DNA from: Actinomycetes bacterium
GTDB taxonomy: Bacteria; Actinomycetota; Acidimicrobiia; Acidimicrobiales; RAAP-2
Assembly: GCA_021791635.1 (NCBI GenBank)
Contig: JAJYWF010000006.1
Coordinates: 1 to 50,483, forward strand
Reading direction: 5' to 3'
Length of the DNA: 50,483 nt
The translations under genes and the position numbers were made by a program. The notes beneath the pieces are model-generated. The model searched no databases. It worked only from the letters and a program-made list of their open reading frames with translations, and was not told the DNA's origin. Below, one piece after another: positions 7,828-16,281 of this stretch (within the stretch, counting starts at the first letter, position 1; every line of letters starts with the position of its first letter).

Positions 7828-9456
7828 ATGCGCAGCACCATGCAGGACGGGCCTCTTCTGATCAGTGGGATCCTCCGACACGGACAACACGTCTACGGCG
7901 AGAGCAAGGTCATCACGGTGGGCCCCGATGGCTCGACCGAAGCGACGTTCGCCGAGGTGGGGGAGCGGGCTGAGCGCTTCGCCAGCGCCCTGTCACGGCT
8001 CGGAGTCGGACCCGGCGACCGCGTAGGGAGCTTCTGCTGGAACAACCAGGTCCACGTCGAAGCGTACCTGGGAGTCCCCTCGATGGGCGCCGTGCTCCAC
8101 ACCTTGAACATCCGCCTGTACCCCGAGCAGCTGGCCTACGTGATCAACCATGCCGAGGACGAGGTCATCATCGTGGACGGCTCACTCGCACCCCTGCTGG
8201 CCCGGGTGAAGGACACACTCAGCACCGTCAAGACGGTCATCGTGGTCGGAGACGGCGACACCACCGGGCTCGGCGACACCCTCTCCTACGAAGAGCTCCT
8301 CGCCGCCGAGGAACCCGGGTTCGAATGGCCCGAATTCGACGAACGAGATGCCGCGGCCATGTGCTACACGAGTGGGACCACCGGGAACCCCAAGGGGGTC
8401 GTCTACAGCCATCGCTCGACGGTCCTGCACTCGATGGCCGTGACCTCGGCGTCTTCCATCGGGATGACCGAGGCCGATCGCCTCTTGGTCATCGTTCCCA
8501 TGTTCCACGCCAATGCCTGGGGCACCCCCTACGCCGGGTACATGGTCGGTACCGACCTCCTCATGCCCCAGATGCTCCTCTCGGGGGACCACCTGGTCCG
8601 GATCATCGCCGAGCACCGTCCCACCCTGGCCTGTGGCGTCCCGACCATATGGAATGACGTCCTCCGGGCCGCCGAGGAGCCCGGTACCGACCTCAGCTCC
8701 CTGCGACACGTGACCGCCGGTGGCTCCGCCGTTCCCCGGAGCCTGATCGAGGCCTTCCAGGCTCGGGTGGGCATCCCCCTCACCCAGGGATGGGGAATGA
8801 CCGAGACCAGCCCGCTGGCCGCGCTGGCGCTGCCTCCGCACGGATGCCCGCCGGAGCAGGAGCTGGACTACAGGGTGAAAGCCGGCCGCATCGTGCCCGG
8901 AGTCGAGGTCCGGGTGGTCGGCGAGGACGGGACCATCCTTCCCAACGACGGCGAGTCGGTGGGGGAGTTCGAAATTCGCGGTCCGTGGGTCACCGGTTCC
9001 TACTACCGCGATCCTGATCCCGATCGGTTCCACTCGGGCTGGCTGCGGACCGGCGACGTCGGATCGCTGGACCAGCTCGGCTACATGCAGATCTCGGACC
9101 GGACCAAAGACGTCATCAAGTCCGGAGGGGAGTGGATCTCGTCGGTCGAGCTGGAGAACGAGGTAATGGCCCATCCCGACGTCTTCGAGGCGGCGGTAGT
9201 GGCCGTGCCCGACGCCCGCTGGCAGGAGCGGCCCCTGGTGTGCGTGGTCCCCGTGCCCGGCGCCACCCCATCGGCCGACGAGCTCGTCGCCTTCCTGCAG
9301 GGGCGGGTAGCGCGGTGGTGGCTGCCCGAGCGGTGGACCTTCCTGAGCGAGATCCCCAAGACCTCAGTCGGCAAATTCGACAAGAAGGTGCTCCGGGCCC
9401 AGCACGCAGACGACGAGCTCGACGTGGTGACGGTCGCCATCCCTCCAGGCGACTGA
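7828..9456 (+). CDS. long-chain fatty-acid-CoA ligase (AMP-binding)
   Basis: A 542-residue ANL-superfamily adenylate-forming enzyme that would activate a fatty or other carboxylic acid to its CoA thioester. The P-loop YTSGTTGNPKGVVYSH (about 175-190), the GWGMTETSPLA segment, GWLRTGDVGSLDQLGYMQI and the hinge DRTKDVIKSGGEWISSVELEN are all intact, and a C-terminal lysine in PKTSVGKFDKK is the adenylation lysine. Length and motifs fit medium or long-chain ligases of the FadD/AlkK type. The ATG at 7828 is preferred to an in-frame ATG 117 bases upstream because GAGCGAGGAG precedes it and the extra 39 residues are not family-like. Confidence 0.92.
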   Translation: MRSTMQDGPLLISGILRHGQHVYGESKVITVGPDGSTEATFAEVGERAERFASALSRLGVGPGDRVGSFCWNNQVHVEAYLGVPSMGAVLHTLNIRLYPEQLAYVINHAEDEVIIVDGSLAPLLARVKDTLSTVKTVIVVGDGDTTGLGDTLSYEELLAAEEPGFEWPEFDERDAAAMCYTSGTTGNPKGVVYSHRSTVLHSMAVTSASSIGMTEADRLLVIVPMFHANAWGTPYAGYMVGTDLLMPQMLLSGDHLVRIIAEHRPTLACGVPTIWNDVLRAAEEPGTDLSSLRHVTAGGSAVPRSLIEAFQARVGIPLTQGWGMTETSPLAALALPPHGCPPEQELDYRVKAGRIVPGVEVRVVGEDGTILPNDGESVGEFEIRGPWVTGSYYRDPDPDRFHSGWLRTGDVGSLDQLGYMQISDRTKDVIKSGGEWISSVELENEVMAHPDVFEAAVVAVPDARWQERPLVCVVPVPGATPSADELVAFLQGRVARWWLPERWTFLSEIPKTSVGKFDKKVLRAQHADDELDVVTVAIPPGD

Positions 9457-9498
9457 GCTCGACCTCCTACGCTCGCCGTGCTGGCCAACGTTGGTCGC

Positions 9499-10557
9499 TC
9501 AGCCGGTGCATTCGTTCAGAGCGTCGATCAGCTCGCGCAGACGGGAGTAGTGGAACTTGTCGAAGCGCAACGCCACACGGGCCAGCTCCAAGTGGTCGTG
9601 ACTGGAACGTTCGGGTGGGAACGGTGCGGCCGACCTGATCTTTCCCGAGACGACGATGTCGTCGAACCGGCGGTTCAGATCGGCGAGCTCGCTCGGCGAG
9701 GGGGACACCTGGAGACGGATGACCAGCAGATCCCCCACCCAACGACTGGAGTGGTAGTTCCGGTAGAAGCCCAGGATCTCGCCGGCCGCCTCGTCGACCG
9801 TGTTGGCCACCCGGTACAGGCAGACGTCACCGGGGGACACCCACCCAGGCTTCACCGCCTCCTCGGTCACGAAGCGCTGCCACCCCTCCCAGTAAGTCCC
9901 GCCCGGGGTCTCCACCAGGACCACCGGAGCCGGTTCGGCCTTGCCGGTCTGCAAGAGGGTGAGGAGCTCGTAGCACTCGTCCTGCGTGCCGAACCCTCCG
10001 GGAAGCACGGCGTAGGCGTGCGACTCCTTCATGAGCATGAGCTTGCGGGTGAAGAAGTAGCGCATCTCGACCAGTTTCGGGTCCTGGGCGATGAACGGGT
10101 TCGCTCCTTCTTCGTGGGGAAGGCGGATGTTCACCCCGAAGGCGTGCTCCCGGCCGGCTCCCTCGGTGCCGGCGGCCATGATCCCCGGACCTGCCCCGGT
10201 CACGACCATCCACCCGGCGGCCGCCAGATGGGCGGCCAGATCCCGGGCCAGGAGGTAGACCGGATCCTGGCGCTGGGTGCGCGCCGAACCGAACATCGTC
10301 ACCTTCCGTACCGAGCGATAGGGACGGAACACCCTGAAGGCCTCGGCCATCTCACCGAGCGCGGCGTCGGCGATCTTGAGGTCACCGACGTCCACCCCTT
10401 CCCGTCCCATCTCCCAGATGACGGCCAACATCGAGCGCAGCAGGTCTTGCTGCGCCGACGACAGGGAGCGGCCTCCGGCCAGCGCGCCGAAGGCGGCATC
10501 GAGGACTGCCGGGTCCGGTGCCTCCACACCGGCCAGGACGTCGTCACCGGCAGTCAC
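9499..10557 (-). CDS. LOG-family (TIGR00730) nucleoside-5'-monophosphate phosphoribohydrolase-like protein
   Basis: A 352-residue protein with a Rossmann-like LOG core: VTMFGSARTQRQDPVY, VVTGAGPGIMAAGTEGA, and the signature LPGGFGTQDECYELLTLLQ around residues 180-200. LOG proteins hydrolyse AMP or cytokinin nucleotides to a base and ribose 5-phosphate; many bacterial members are called Rossmann-fold or lysine decarboxylase-like proteins. This is the longer form, with about 85 N-terminal and about 100 C-terminal extra residues. The GTG at 10557 overlaps the fbiC stop as GTGA (10554-10557), so translation is coupled. If it releases ribose 5-phosphate, its place behind the pentose phosphate genes makes metabolic sense (inference). 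Confidence 0.82.
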   Translation of the reverse strand: MTAGDDVLAGVEAPDPAVLDAAFGALAGGRSLSSAQQDLLRSMLAVIWEMGREGVDVGDLKIADAALGEMAEAFRVFRPYRSVRKVTMFGSARTQRQDPVYLLARDLAAHLAAAGWMVVTGAGPGIMAAGTEGAGREHAFGVNIRLPHEEGANPFIAQDPKLVEMRYFFTRKLMLMKESHAYAVLPGGFGTQDECYELLTLLQTGKAEPAPVVLVETPGGTYWEGWQRFVTEEAVKPGWVSPGDVCLYRVANTVDEAAGEILGFYRNYHSSRWVGDLLVIRLQVSPSPSELADLNRRFDDIVVSGKIRSAAPFPPERSSHDHLELARVALRFDKFHYSRLRELIDALNECTG

Positions 10558-12905
10558 GCCAGCGTCGCGACGGCACCCTCGACACGGCCGTAGAGGGTGG
10601 TGCGCTGGACCAGGGGTCGGCCGAGGGGCGCCACCAGGTCGCGCAGCTCGTCGACGCCCATGCGCTGTCCGTGACTCGCTCCCGCCGCCCGGGAGATGTT
10701 CTCGTCCATGAGCGTGCCCCCGAGATCGTTGGCCCCGGCGGCCAGGCACTGGCGGGCGCCTCTCACTCCGGTCTTCACCCAGCTCACCTGGATACTGTCG
10801 ATAGCGCCCCGATAGACGATGCGTCCCACCGAGTGCATGAGGACGGTCTCGCGGAACGTGGGTCCTCGGCGAGCCCTCTTCTGGAGGTAGATCGGAGACG
10901 CCATGTGGACGAACGGGAGCGGGACGAACTCGGTGAAGCCGCCGGTCTGGCGCTGGAGCCGTAAGGTCCGGAGCATGTGGCGGGCCCAGCTCACGGGATG
11001 CTCGACGGCGCCGAACATGATGGTCACGTTCGACCTCAGCCCGATGGCGTGCGCCGTACGGTGGACTTCCAGCCACTCGTCGGTGTCGATCTTGTCCGGG
11101 CAGAGGATCTGACGGATCTCGTCGTCGAGGATCTCGGCCGCCGTTCCCGGCAACGTCTTCAGCCCGGCGTCCCGCAACCTCTGCAGGTACTCGACCAGGC
11201 TCACCCCCGAGCGACGTGCCCCTTCGCTCACCTCCAGAGCGGTGAAGGCGTGAATGTGGATTCGCTCCGACGCCGCTCGCACGGCCTTCAGGACGTCGAG
11301 GTAGTACTCCCCGTCGAACTTCGGGTGGATCCCGCCCTGGAGGCACACCTCGGTGGCACCGGCAGCTTCGGCCTCGGCCACACGTCGGGTCACCTCCTCG
11401 AGGTCGAGGAGGTAGGGATCGCCTCGAAGGTTGAGCGATCGCGGTCCTTTGGAGAAGGCGCAGAAGCGGCACTTGAACGTGCACACGTTGGTGTAATTGA
11501 TGTTCCGATTTGCCACGTAGGTGATCTCGTCCCCGTTCGCCTGGCGGCGCAGCTCGTCGGCCAAGGCCACCACGGCGCGAAAGTCGTCTCCGCGTGCGCA
11601 GAAGAGGGTGGTGATCTCTTCTTCACCAAGCTCTTCGCCGTCCCTCACCCCCGACAGCACGTCCTGCACGGCCGATATCGACCTTCCCCGCGGCCCGCCG
11701 CTCACGGGCAGCCCAGCCGGGACCCCTCCAACGGCCACCATGGGAGGGGGCGGAACGTCGGATCCCGAGCACCACGGATCCTCCCGGGCCAACCCCTGGG
11801 CGTCGGAGACGTCCATCACCGGGAAGCGCATGGCCGCGTCCAACCAGCGATCGGGCTGGTTGGCGAAGCTCGGGTAGACGGTGAGCCGAGGTGCGAGTGA
11901 ACGACCAGCCGCACGGCAGGCGGCCTCCAGCTTGGGTATGGCCGGCCAACTTCTCTCGGGGTTCACGTGGTCGACCGTGACCGGGGACACACCACCCCAG
12001 TCGTCGATCCCGGCGGCCAGGAGCCCGGAAAGGTCGTCCCACAGGTTCGGGGGAGCTTGGAGGTGCACGTCGCCGGGGAGCAGGATCCTGGCCACGGCGA
12101 CGGACCAGAGCAGCTCCTCGGGTGGGCACGCCGGGTGCCGGTGCATGGTGGTGCCGGGCTTGGGGAGGAATGGCTGGACGATGACCTCTTGGACATGGCC
12201 GTTGCGGTGGTGCGATTCGGCGATGGCATCGAGGGCGGCGATACGGTCCTCTCGGCTCTCGCCGAACCCCACCAGGATCCCCGTGGTGAAGGGTATGGCC
12301 AGGCGACCGGCGGCTTCGAGAGTGGCCAGCCGCCGCGCCGGCTCCTTGTCCGGCGAACGCCGGTGGGCGGCCAGGGCGTCGTTCAGCGATTCGAGCATCA
12401 TCCCCTGGCTGGCCGTCACCTGCCGGAGACAGGCCAGCTCATCCTCGAGAAGGGCACCTCCATTGGCGTGGGGGAGTAGCCCCGTCTCCTCGACCACGAC
12501 GGCGCAGGCGTGGGCCAGGTACTCCACCGTCGACTCGAAGCCCTGCGCTTTGAGCCAACGGGCCGCGGACGGGTACCGGAGCTCCGGGCGTTCCCCCAAC
12601 GTGAACAGCGCCTCGTGGCATCCGGCCCTCACGCCGGCCCGGGCGATCTCGAGCACTTCTTCGATGCTCAGGTATGGCGAGAGCAGGCGAGCAGGGGCCT
12701 TGGCGAAGGTGCAGTACCCGCAGCGATCGCGACACAGCATCGTGAGCGGGATGAAGACCTTGGGGGAGTAGGTGACCACGTTCCCGTGCCATCGGTCACG
12801 CACCGCAGCAGCCTGCTCGACGAGCTCCTCGATCGGCGTGGTTGCCAGGTCCCGACGGGAGCGTCCGGCCAGCTCCTGACGCGACGGCTGGGGAGCACCC
12901 GTCAC
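10554..12905 (-). CDS. fbiC: FO synthase, fused CofG-CofH (coenzyme F420 biosynthesis)
   Basis: A 783-residue bifunctional radical-SAM enzyme that makes the deazaflavin FO from tyrosine and a ribityl-uracil intermediate. The N-terminal half (CofG-like) has CRDRCGYC with Cys58/62/65; the C-terminal half (CofH-like) has CTFKCRFC with Cys475/479/482, both CX3CX2C clusters for [4Fe-4S]-SAM. The fusion is the actinobacterial form; methanogens use two proteins. It overlaps pgl upstream and LOG downstream by GTGA quadruplets, so it is part of the pentose phosphate operon. F420 is reduced in many actinobacteria by an F420-dependent glucose-6-phosphate dehydrogenase, which may explain the linkage; no such dehydrogenase is in the window. 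Confidence 0.95.
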   Translation of the reverse strand: MTGAPQPSRQELAGRSRRDLATTPIEELVEQAAAVRDRWHGNVVTYSPKVFIPLTMLCRDRCGYCTFAKAPARLLSPYLSIEEVLEIARAGVRAGCHEALFTLGERPELRYPSAARWLKAQGFESTVEYLAHACAVVVEETGLLPHANGGALLEDELACLRQVTASQGMMLESLNDALAAHRRSPDKEPARRLATLEAAGRLAIPFTTGILVGFGESREDRIAALDAIAESHHRNGHVQEVIVQPFLPKPGTTMHRHPACPPEELLWSVAVARILLPGDVHLQAPPNLWDDLSGLLAAGIDDWGGVSPVTVDHVNPERSWPAIPKLEAACRAAGRSLAPRLTVYPSFANQPDRWLDAAMRFPVMDVSDAQGLAREDPWCSGSDVPPPPMVAVGGVPAGLPVSGGPRGRSISAVQDVLSGVRDGEELGEEEITTLFCARGDDFRAVVALADELRRQANGDEITYVANRNINYTNVCTFKCRFCAFSKGPRSLNLRGDPYLLDLEEVTRRVAEAEAAGATEVCLQGGIHPKFDGEYYLDVLKAVRAASERIHIHAFTALEVSEGARRSGVSLVEYLQRLRDAGLKTLPGTAAEILDDEIRQILCPDKIDTDEWLEVHRTAHAIGLRSNVTIMFGAVEHPVSWARHMLRTLRLQRQTGGFTEFVPLPFVHMASPIYLQKRARRGPTFRETVLMHSVGRIVYRGAIDSIQVSWVKTGVRGARQCLAAGANDLGGTLMDENISRAAGASHGQRMGVDELRDLVAPLGRPLVQRTTLYGRVEGAVATLA

Positions 12906-13609
12906 GACACCACCTCGGCCGGACCCAGGGCTGCTGCGTCCACGAGCCAGCGGACGTCTTTGGCTCGAACCCGGGCCGCGGGGATGTCGGCCCCCGAACG
13001 CAGCAGGCTGATCGCCCCCCTCTTCGACGTACCGACCACCGTGAAGACGGCCATGCGGGAGCGGTTGATCACCGGGAGGGTCACGCTCAGTCGCCGATGA
13101 GGATTGGTGCCACTCGGATCCTCGGTGGCCACCACCAGGTCCCGAGTCCCGGGGTCAACCCCCGGCGACCCCGGGAAGAGGGAGGCGGTGTGACCGTCGG
13201 GGCCCATCCCCAAGTGGACCACGTCCACGCCGGGTCCTTCCAGCACCGCGGACACGACCAGGGCGTAACGGGCGGCGCAGTCCGCAGGATCGCCGTCGGT
13301 CGGGATCGGCGTGAAGGATCCCACCGGACCCACCCGCTCCAACAGGGCCTCGCGGACGAGGCGTTGGTTGGCGTCGGGATCGTCGGCCGTCACGAAGCGT
13401 TCATCACCCATGTAGATGTCGACCTTCGACCAGTCAACGGCGTCACCCTCGACGCCGGCCAACCGCTCGTAGCAGGCTCGAGCCGTCGGGCCTCCGGACA
13501 GGAAGATGACGAAGCGATCGCCGGGTCGGTGCTCGAAAGCGTCGATGACCACCGACGTGAAGGCGTCCGGCACGTCGCCCACCGGGCGCAGTTCGGGGCC
13601 GTCCCTCAT
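12902..13609 (-). CDS. pgl: 6-phosphogluconolactonase
   Basis: A 235-residue DevB/Pgl enzyme hydrolysing 6-phosphogluconolactone to 6-phosphogluconate. SGGPTA at 38-43, MGDERFV at 67-73 followed by NQRLV, and VVHLGMGPDGHTASLFPG are family signatures. The ATG at 13609 is chosen because it overlaps the zwf stop as ATGA (13606-13609); upstream in-frame starts lie inside zwf and give non-family sequence. Its stop overlaps the fbiC start as GTGA (12902-12905). It acts between zwf and gnd products in the same operon. Confidence 0.94.
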   Translation of the reverse strand: MRDGPELRPVGDVPDAFTSVVIDAFEHRPGDRFVIFLSGGPTARACYERLAGVEGDAVDWSKVDIYMGDERFVTADDPDANQRLVREALLERVGPVGSFTPIPTDGDPADCAARYALVVSAVLEGPGVDVVHLGMGPDGHTASLFPGSPGVDPGTRDLVVATEDPSGTNPHRRLSVTLPVINRSRMAVFTVVGTSKRGAISLLRSGADIPAARVRAKDVRWLVDAAALGPAEVVS

Positions 13610-15234
13610 GGGCCCATCTCCGGGATCCGCCAGGAGTTCCCCGAGCGCTCCAGAAGGAGATCGGCGATGTGCGGGCCCCAAGTGCCGGCTCGATAGAAGT
13701 GCAGTCCGCCACCGGGCTGGGACCAGGCTTCGAGGTACGGGTCGACGATGCGCCATGCCTGCTCCACCTCGTCGGTGCGGATGAACAAGGTGGCGTCGCC
13801 GACCATGGCGTCGTGCAGGAGGCGCGGGTAGCCGTCAGCCTCCCCGGTGTTGGCGAAGGCCTGGTCGTACTGGAAGTCCATCGCCACCGACTGGACCCGG
13901 AAGGCCTCGCCGGGCACCTTGGCCCCGAAGTGCAGGCTGACCCCTTCGTTTGGCTGGATCCGCAGGACCAGCGTGTTCGGGCGGAGCTGGCGCGACAGCT
14001 CGCCGTCGAAGGCCAGGAACGGCACGCTGTGGAACTGCAGGGCGACTTCGGTCACCCGGGCCGGGAGGCGCTTGCCGGTGCGGACGTACACCGGGACCCC
14101 GGCCCAGCGCCAGTTCTCGATGCGGAGTCGAAGGGCCACAAAGGTCTCCGTGGTGCTGTCGGGGTCGACGCCGTCTTCTTCCCGGTACCCGACCACCGGC
14201 ACCTGGTCCACCACACCGTCCAAGTACTGCCCCCGAACGGACTTGTCCACGGCCTCGTCCGGCGTGGGGATGTCCACCGCCCGGAGGAGCTTCACCTTCT
14301 CGTCGCGGATGTGTTGGGCATCCATCCCCGTAGGCGGTTCCATGAGCGTCAGCGCCAGCACCTGCATGACGTGGTTCTGGACGATGTCCCTCAGCGCGCC
14401 GGCCGTCTCGTAGAAGCCGCCGCGGTGCTCGACCCCGATGCTCTCGGCCACGGTGATCTGCACCTGCTCGACGTACCTGCGGTTCCAGATCGGCTCGAAC
14501 ACGGCATTGGCGAATCGAAGGGCCAGGACGTTCTGCACGGTCTCCTTGCCCATGTAGTGGTCGATCCGGAAGATGTCCTCTTCGGCGAACGCCTGGTGGA
14601 CCACATCGTCGAGTTCCATGGCACTCTTCAGGTCCCGCCCGTAGGGCTTTTCCACCACCAGCCGGGCGAACTGGCCGCCCGGTCCGGGCTCGTTACAGCC
14701 CTCGCGGGCAAGAGCCGTCGCCACGAGCTCGAAAACTTCGGGGATGGTGGCCAGGTAGAAGAGACGGTTCCCCGAGGTGCCGAAGTTCTTGTCGGCCTCT
14801 GCCAGCCGGTCGCGCAGGGCATCAAAGGTCTCGGTCGCGGCGTACTCGCCGGCGACGTAGCGGAACCGGTCGACCAGTGCCTTCCACCCTTTACCTCCGG
14901 AGGGAGCGGCATCGTGGGCGACCTTCCTGAAGTCGTCGTCGCTCCACTGGGTTCGAGCCACACCGATCACCGTGAACTGGTCGCTCAGGCGACCGCGATC
15001 GGCCAGGTTCGCCAACGCCGGGAGGATCTTGCGAGAGGCAAGGTCACCTGACGCACCGAAGATCACCAGGGCCAGGGGTGGCGTCTGGTCGTCACCGGTG
15101 CTGCGGTCCGACCCGGTGCTGCGGCCCGACCCGGTGCTGCGGCCCGACCCGGTGCTGCGGCCCGACCCCGCTGGTGGCGTCGCCGGTGCCCGCCCACCAC
15201 CATTTCCTTCGGTGGCACGAGGAGCCGGGGTCAC
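13606..15234 (-). CDS. zwf: glucose-6-phosphate 1-dehydrogenase
   Basis: A 542-residue enzyme oxidising glucose 6-phosphate to the lactone. Signatures are VIFGASGDLASRKILPAL (nucleotide fold) and RIDHYMGKETVQNVLALRFAN (substrate binding and catalytic His). The catalytic core starts near residue 52. The first 50 residues are an unusual tail with GSGRST repeated, encoded by an 18-bp tandem repeat; such a tail is not needed for the fold. The GTG at 15234 overlaps the gnd stop as GTGA (15231-15234). An internal start after the repeat cannot be excluded. No opcA, the usual actinobacterial Zwf partner gene, is present next to it. Confidence 0.95.
   Translation of the reverse strand: MTPAPRATEGNGGGRAPATPPAGSGRSTGSGRSTGSGRSTGSDRSTGDDQTPPLALVIFGASGDLASRKILPALANLADRGRLSDQFTVIGVARTQWSDDDFRKVAHDAAPSGGKGWKALVDRFRYVAGEYAATETFDALRDRLAEADKNFGTSGNRLFYLATIPEVFELVATALAREGCNEPGPGGQFARLVVEKPYGRDLKSAMELDDVVHQAFAEEDIFRIDHYMGKETVQNVLALRFANAVFEPIWNRRYVEQVQITVAESIGVEHRGGFYETAGALRDIVQNHVMQVLALTLMEPPTGMDAQHIRDEKVKLLRAVDIPTPDEAVDKSVRGQYLDGVVDQVPVVGYREEDGVDPDSTTETFVALRLRIENWRWAGVPVYVRTGKRLPARVTEVALQFHSVPFLAFDGELSRQLRPNTLVLRIQPNEGVSLHFGAKVPGEAFRVQSVAMDFQYDQAFANTGEADGYPRLLHDAMVGDATLFIRTDEVEQAWRIVDPYLEAWSQPGGGLHFYRAGTWGPHIADLLLERSGNSWRIPEMGP
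15095..15166. repeat. 18-bp tandem repeat, 4 units, in the 5' end of zwf
   Basis: Units of CCGGTGCTGCGGCCCGAC at 15095, 15113, 15131 and 15149; the first differs by one base (T for C). The unit is a multiple of three, so copy-number change would add or remove the hexapeptide GSGRST from the Zwf N-terminus without breaking the frame. Confidence 0.95.
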
Positions 15235-16178
15235 GAGTCGTCACCTCTTGGCGTGAGCGTCTCCATGCCGGCCTGCCCGGACTCCAGGGTGACAGCGTGC
15301 CCGCCGAACTGGTTCCGCATGGCCGCCAGGAGCTTGTCAGCCAACGAGTCCTTGTCCCGGGAGGCGAACCTGGCGTACAGCGCAGCCGATATGGCGGGAG
15401 CCGGCACTGCCCGGTCGATCGCCTCCTCCACGGTCCAACGGCCCTCCCCGGAGTCCACGACCACCCCGGAAATGTCCTCAAGCCCGGCTCCGGGACGCAT
15501 GGCCCGCTCCAGAAGCTCCAGCAGCCAGCTGCGGACGACCGATCCATACCGCCAGATCGAGGCAATCTCGTGGAGGTCGAGGGAGAATTCGTCCGCCGCG
15601 GACATGATCTCGAACCCTTCGGCATAGGCCTGCATGAGCCCGTACTCGATCCCGTTGTGGACCATCTTGACGAAGTGACCAGCCCCGACCGGTCCCACAT
15701 GGGCATACCCACCCTCCGGGGCAAGGGTGAGGAAGGCTGGCTCCACGACAGAGACGGACTCCTTCGTCCCACCGACCATCAGGCAGTAGCCCTCCTTCAG
15801 CCCCCACACCCCGCCTGAGGTGCCGGCGTCGACGAACCCGATGCCGCTCTTGGCCAGGCGCTCGGCCGTCGGAGCAGCTTCTTTGTAATTGGAGTTGCCG
15901 CCATCGACGATCACGTCACCGGCCTCGAAGTGACGGGCCAGTTCCGTGATGGTCGAGTCCGTCGGTTCCCCGGCCGGGACCATGACCCACGCGGCCCGGG
16001 GCGACGTGAGCTTGGCTGCCAGCTCGGCCAACGAAGCCGCCGGCTCGGCTCCCTTCTCGGCCGCCGACTTCCGGGCGTCGGCCGACAGGTCGAACGCGAC
16101 GACCTCGTGCCCACCGGCGATCAACCGCTCGGTCATGTTCGCACCCATCTTGCCCAGACCGATCATGCCGATCCTCAT
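15231..16178 (-). CDS. gnd: 6-phosphogluconate dehydrogenase (short, decarboxylating)
   Basis: A 315-residue enzyme converting 6-phosphogluconate to ribulose 5-phosphate. GLGKMG at 7-12 is the nucleotide motif; VIDGGNSNYKEA and the substrate segments GTSGGVWGLKEGYCLMVGG and VKMVHNGIEYG are clear. At about 315 residues it is the short GntZ/YqeC-like class, often NAD+-dependent, rather than the 470-residue NADP+ form. The ATG at 16178 is preceded by GAAGGGAGAG. It overlaps zwf by GTGA. Cofactor choice cannot be read with certainty. Confidence 0.93.
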   Translation of the reverse strand: MRIGMIGLGKMGANMTERLIAGGHEVVAFDLSADARKSAAEKGAEPAASLAELAAKLTSPRAAWVMVPAGEPTDSTITELARHFEAGDVIVDGGNSNYKEAAPTAERLAKSGIGFVDAGTSGGVWGLKEGYCLMVGGTKESVSVVEPAFLTLAPEGGYAHVGPVGAGHFVKMVHNGIEYGLMQAYAEGFEIMSAADEFSLDLHEIASIWRYGSVVRSWLLELLERAMRPGAGLEDISGVVVDSGEGRWTVEEAIDRAVPAPAISAALYARFASRDKDSLADKLLAAMRNQFGGHAVTLESGQAGMETLTPRGDDS

Positions 16179-16214
16179 CGTCGCTCTCCCTTCGTTGCCT
16201 CTCGGCCACTCGCT

Positions 16215-16256
16215 CGAATCCTGCCCGCTCCCGCCCGAATCCTGTCCGCTTCTGCC
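16215..16256. repeat. imperfect 21-bp direct repeat between tal and gnd
   Basis: Two 21-base units starting CGAATCCTG at 16215 and 16236, differing at a few positions, with a partial third copy of the CCGCTCCTG end. It fills much of the 103-base gap between tal and gnd. No promoter is obvious in it. Confidence 0.6.
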
Positions 16257-16281
16257 CGCTCCTGGTGAGTCGACCCCGCCG

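Noticed and set aside
9485-9494. CCAACGTTGG palindrome between the convergent ligase and LOG genes as a terminator
   Set aside because: The 10-base palindrome has no loop space and no T-tract; no convincing intrinsic terminator was found anywhere in this GC-rich window.
12842-13696. Plus-strand frames opposite the zwf-pgl-fbiC operon
   Set aside because: Long antisense frames are expected at this GC content; they have no start signals and no family resemblance while the minus-strand genes have clear motifs.
16200-16262. CGAATCC motifs that look like tRNA T-loops between tal and gnd
   Set aside because: They are part of a 21-bp direct repeat; no acceptor, anticodon or D stem can be drawn around them. 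I found no tRNA or rRNA gene in the window.
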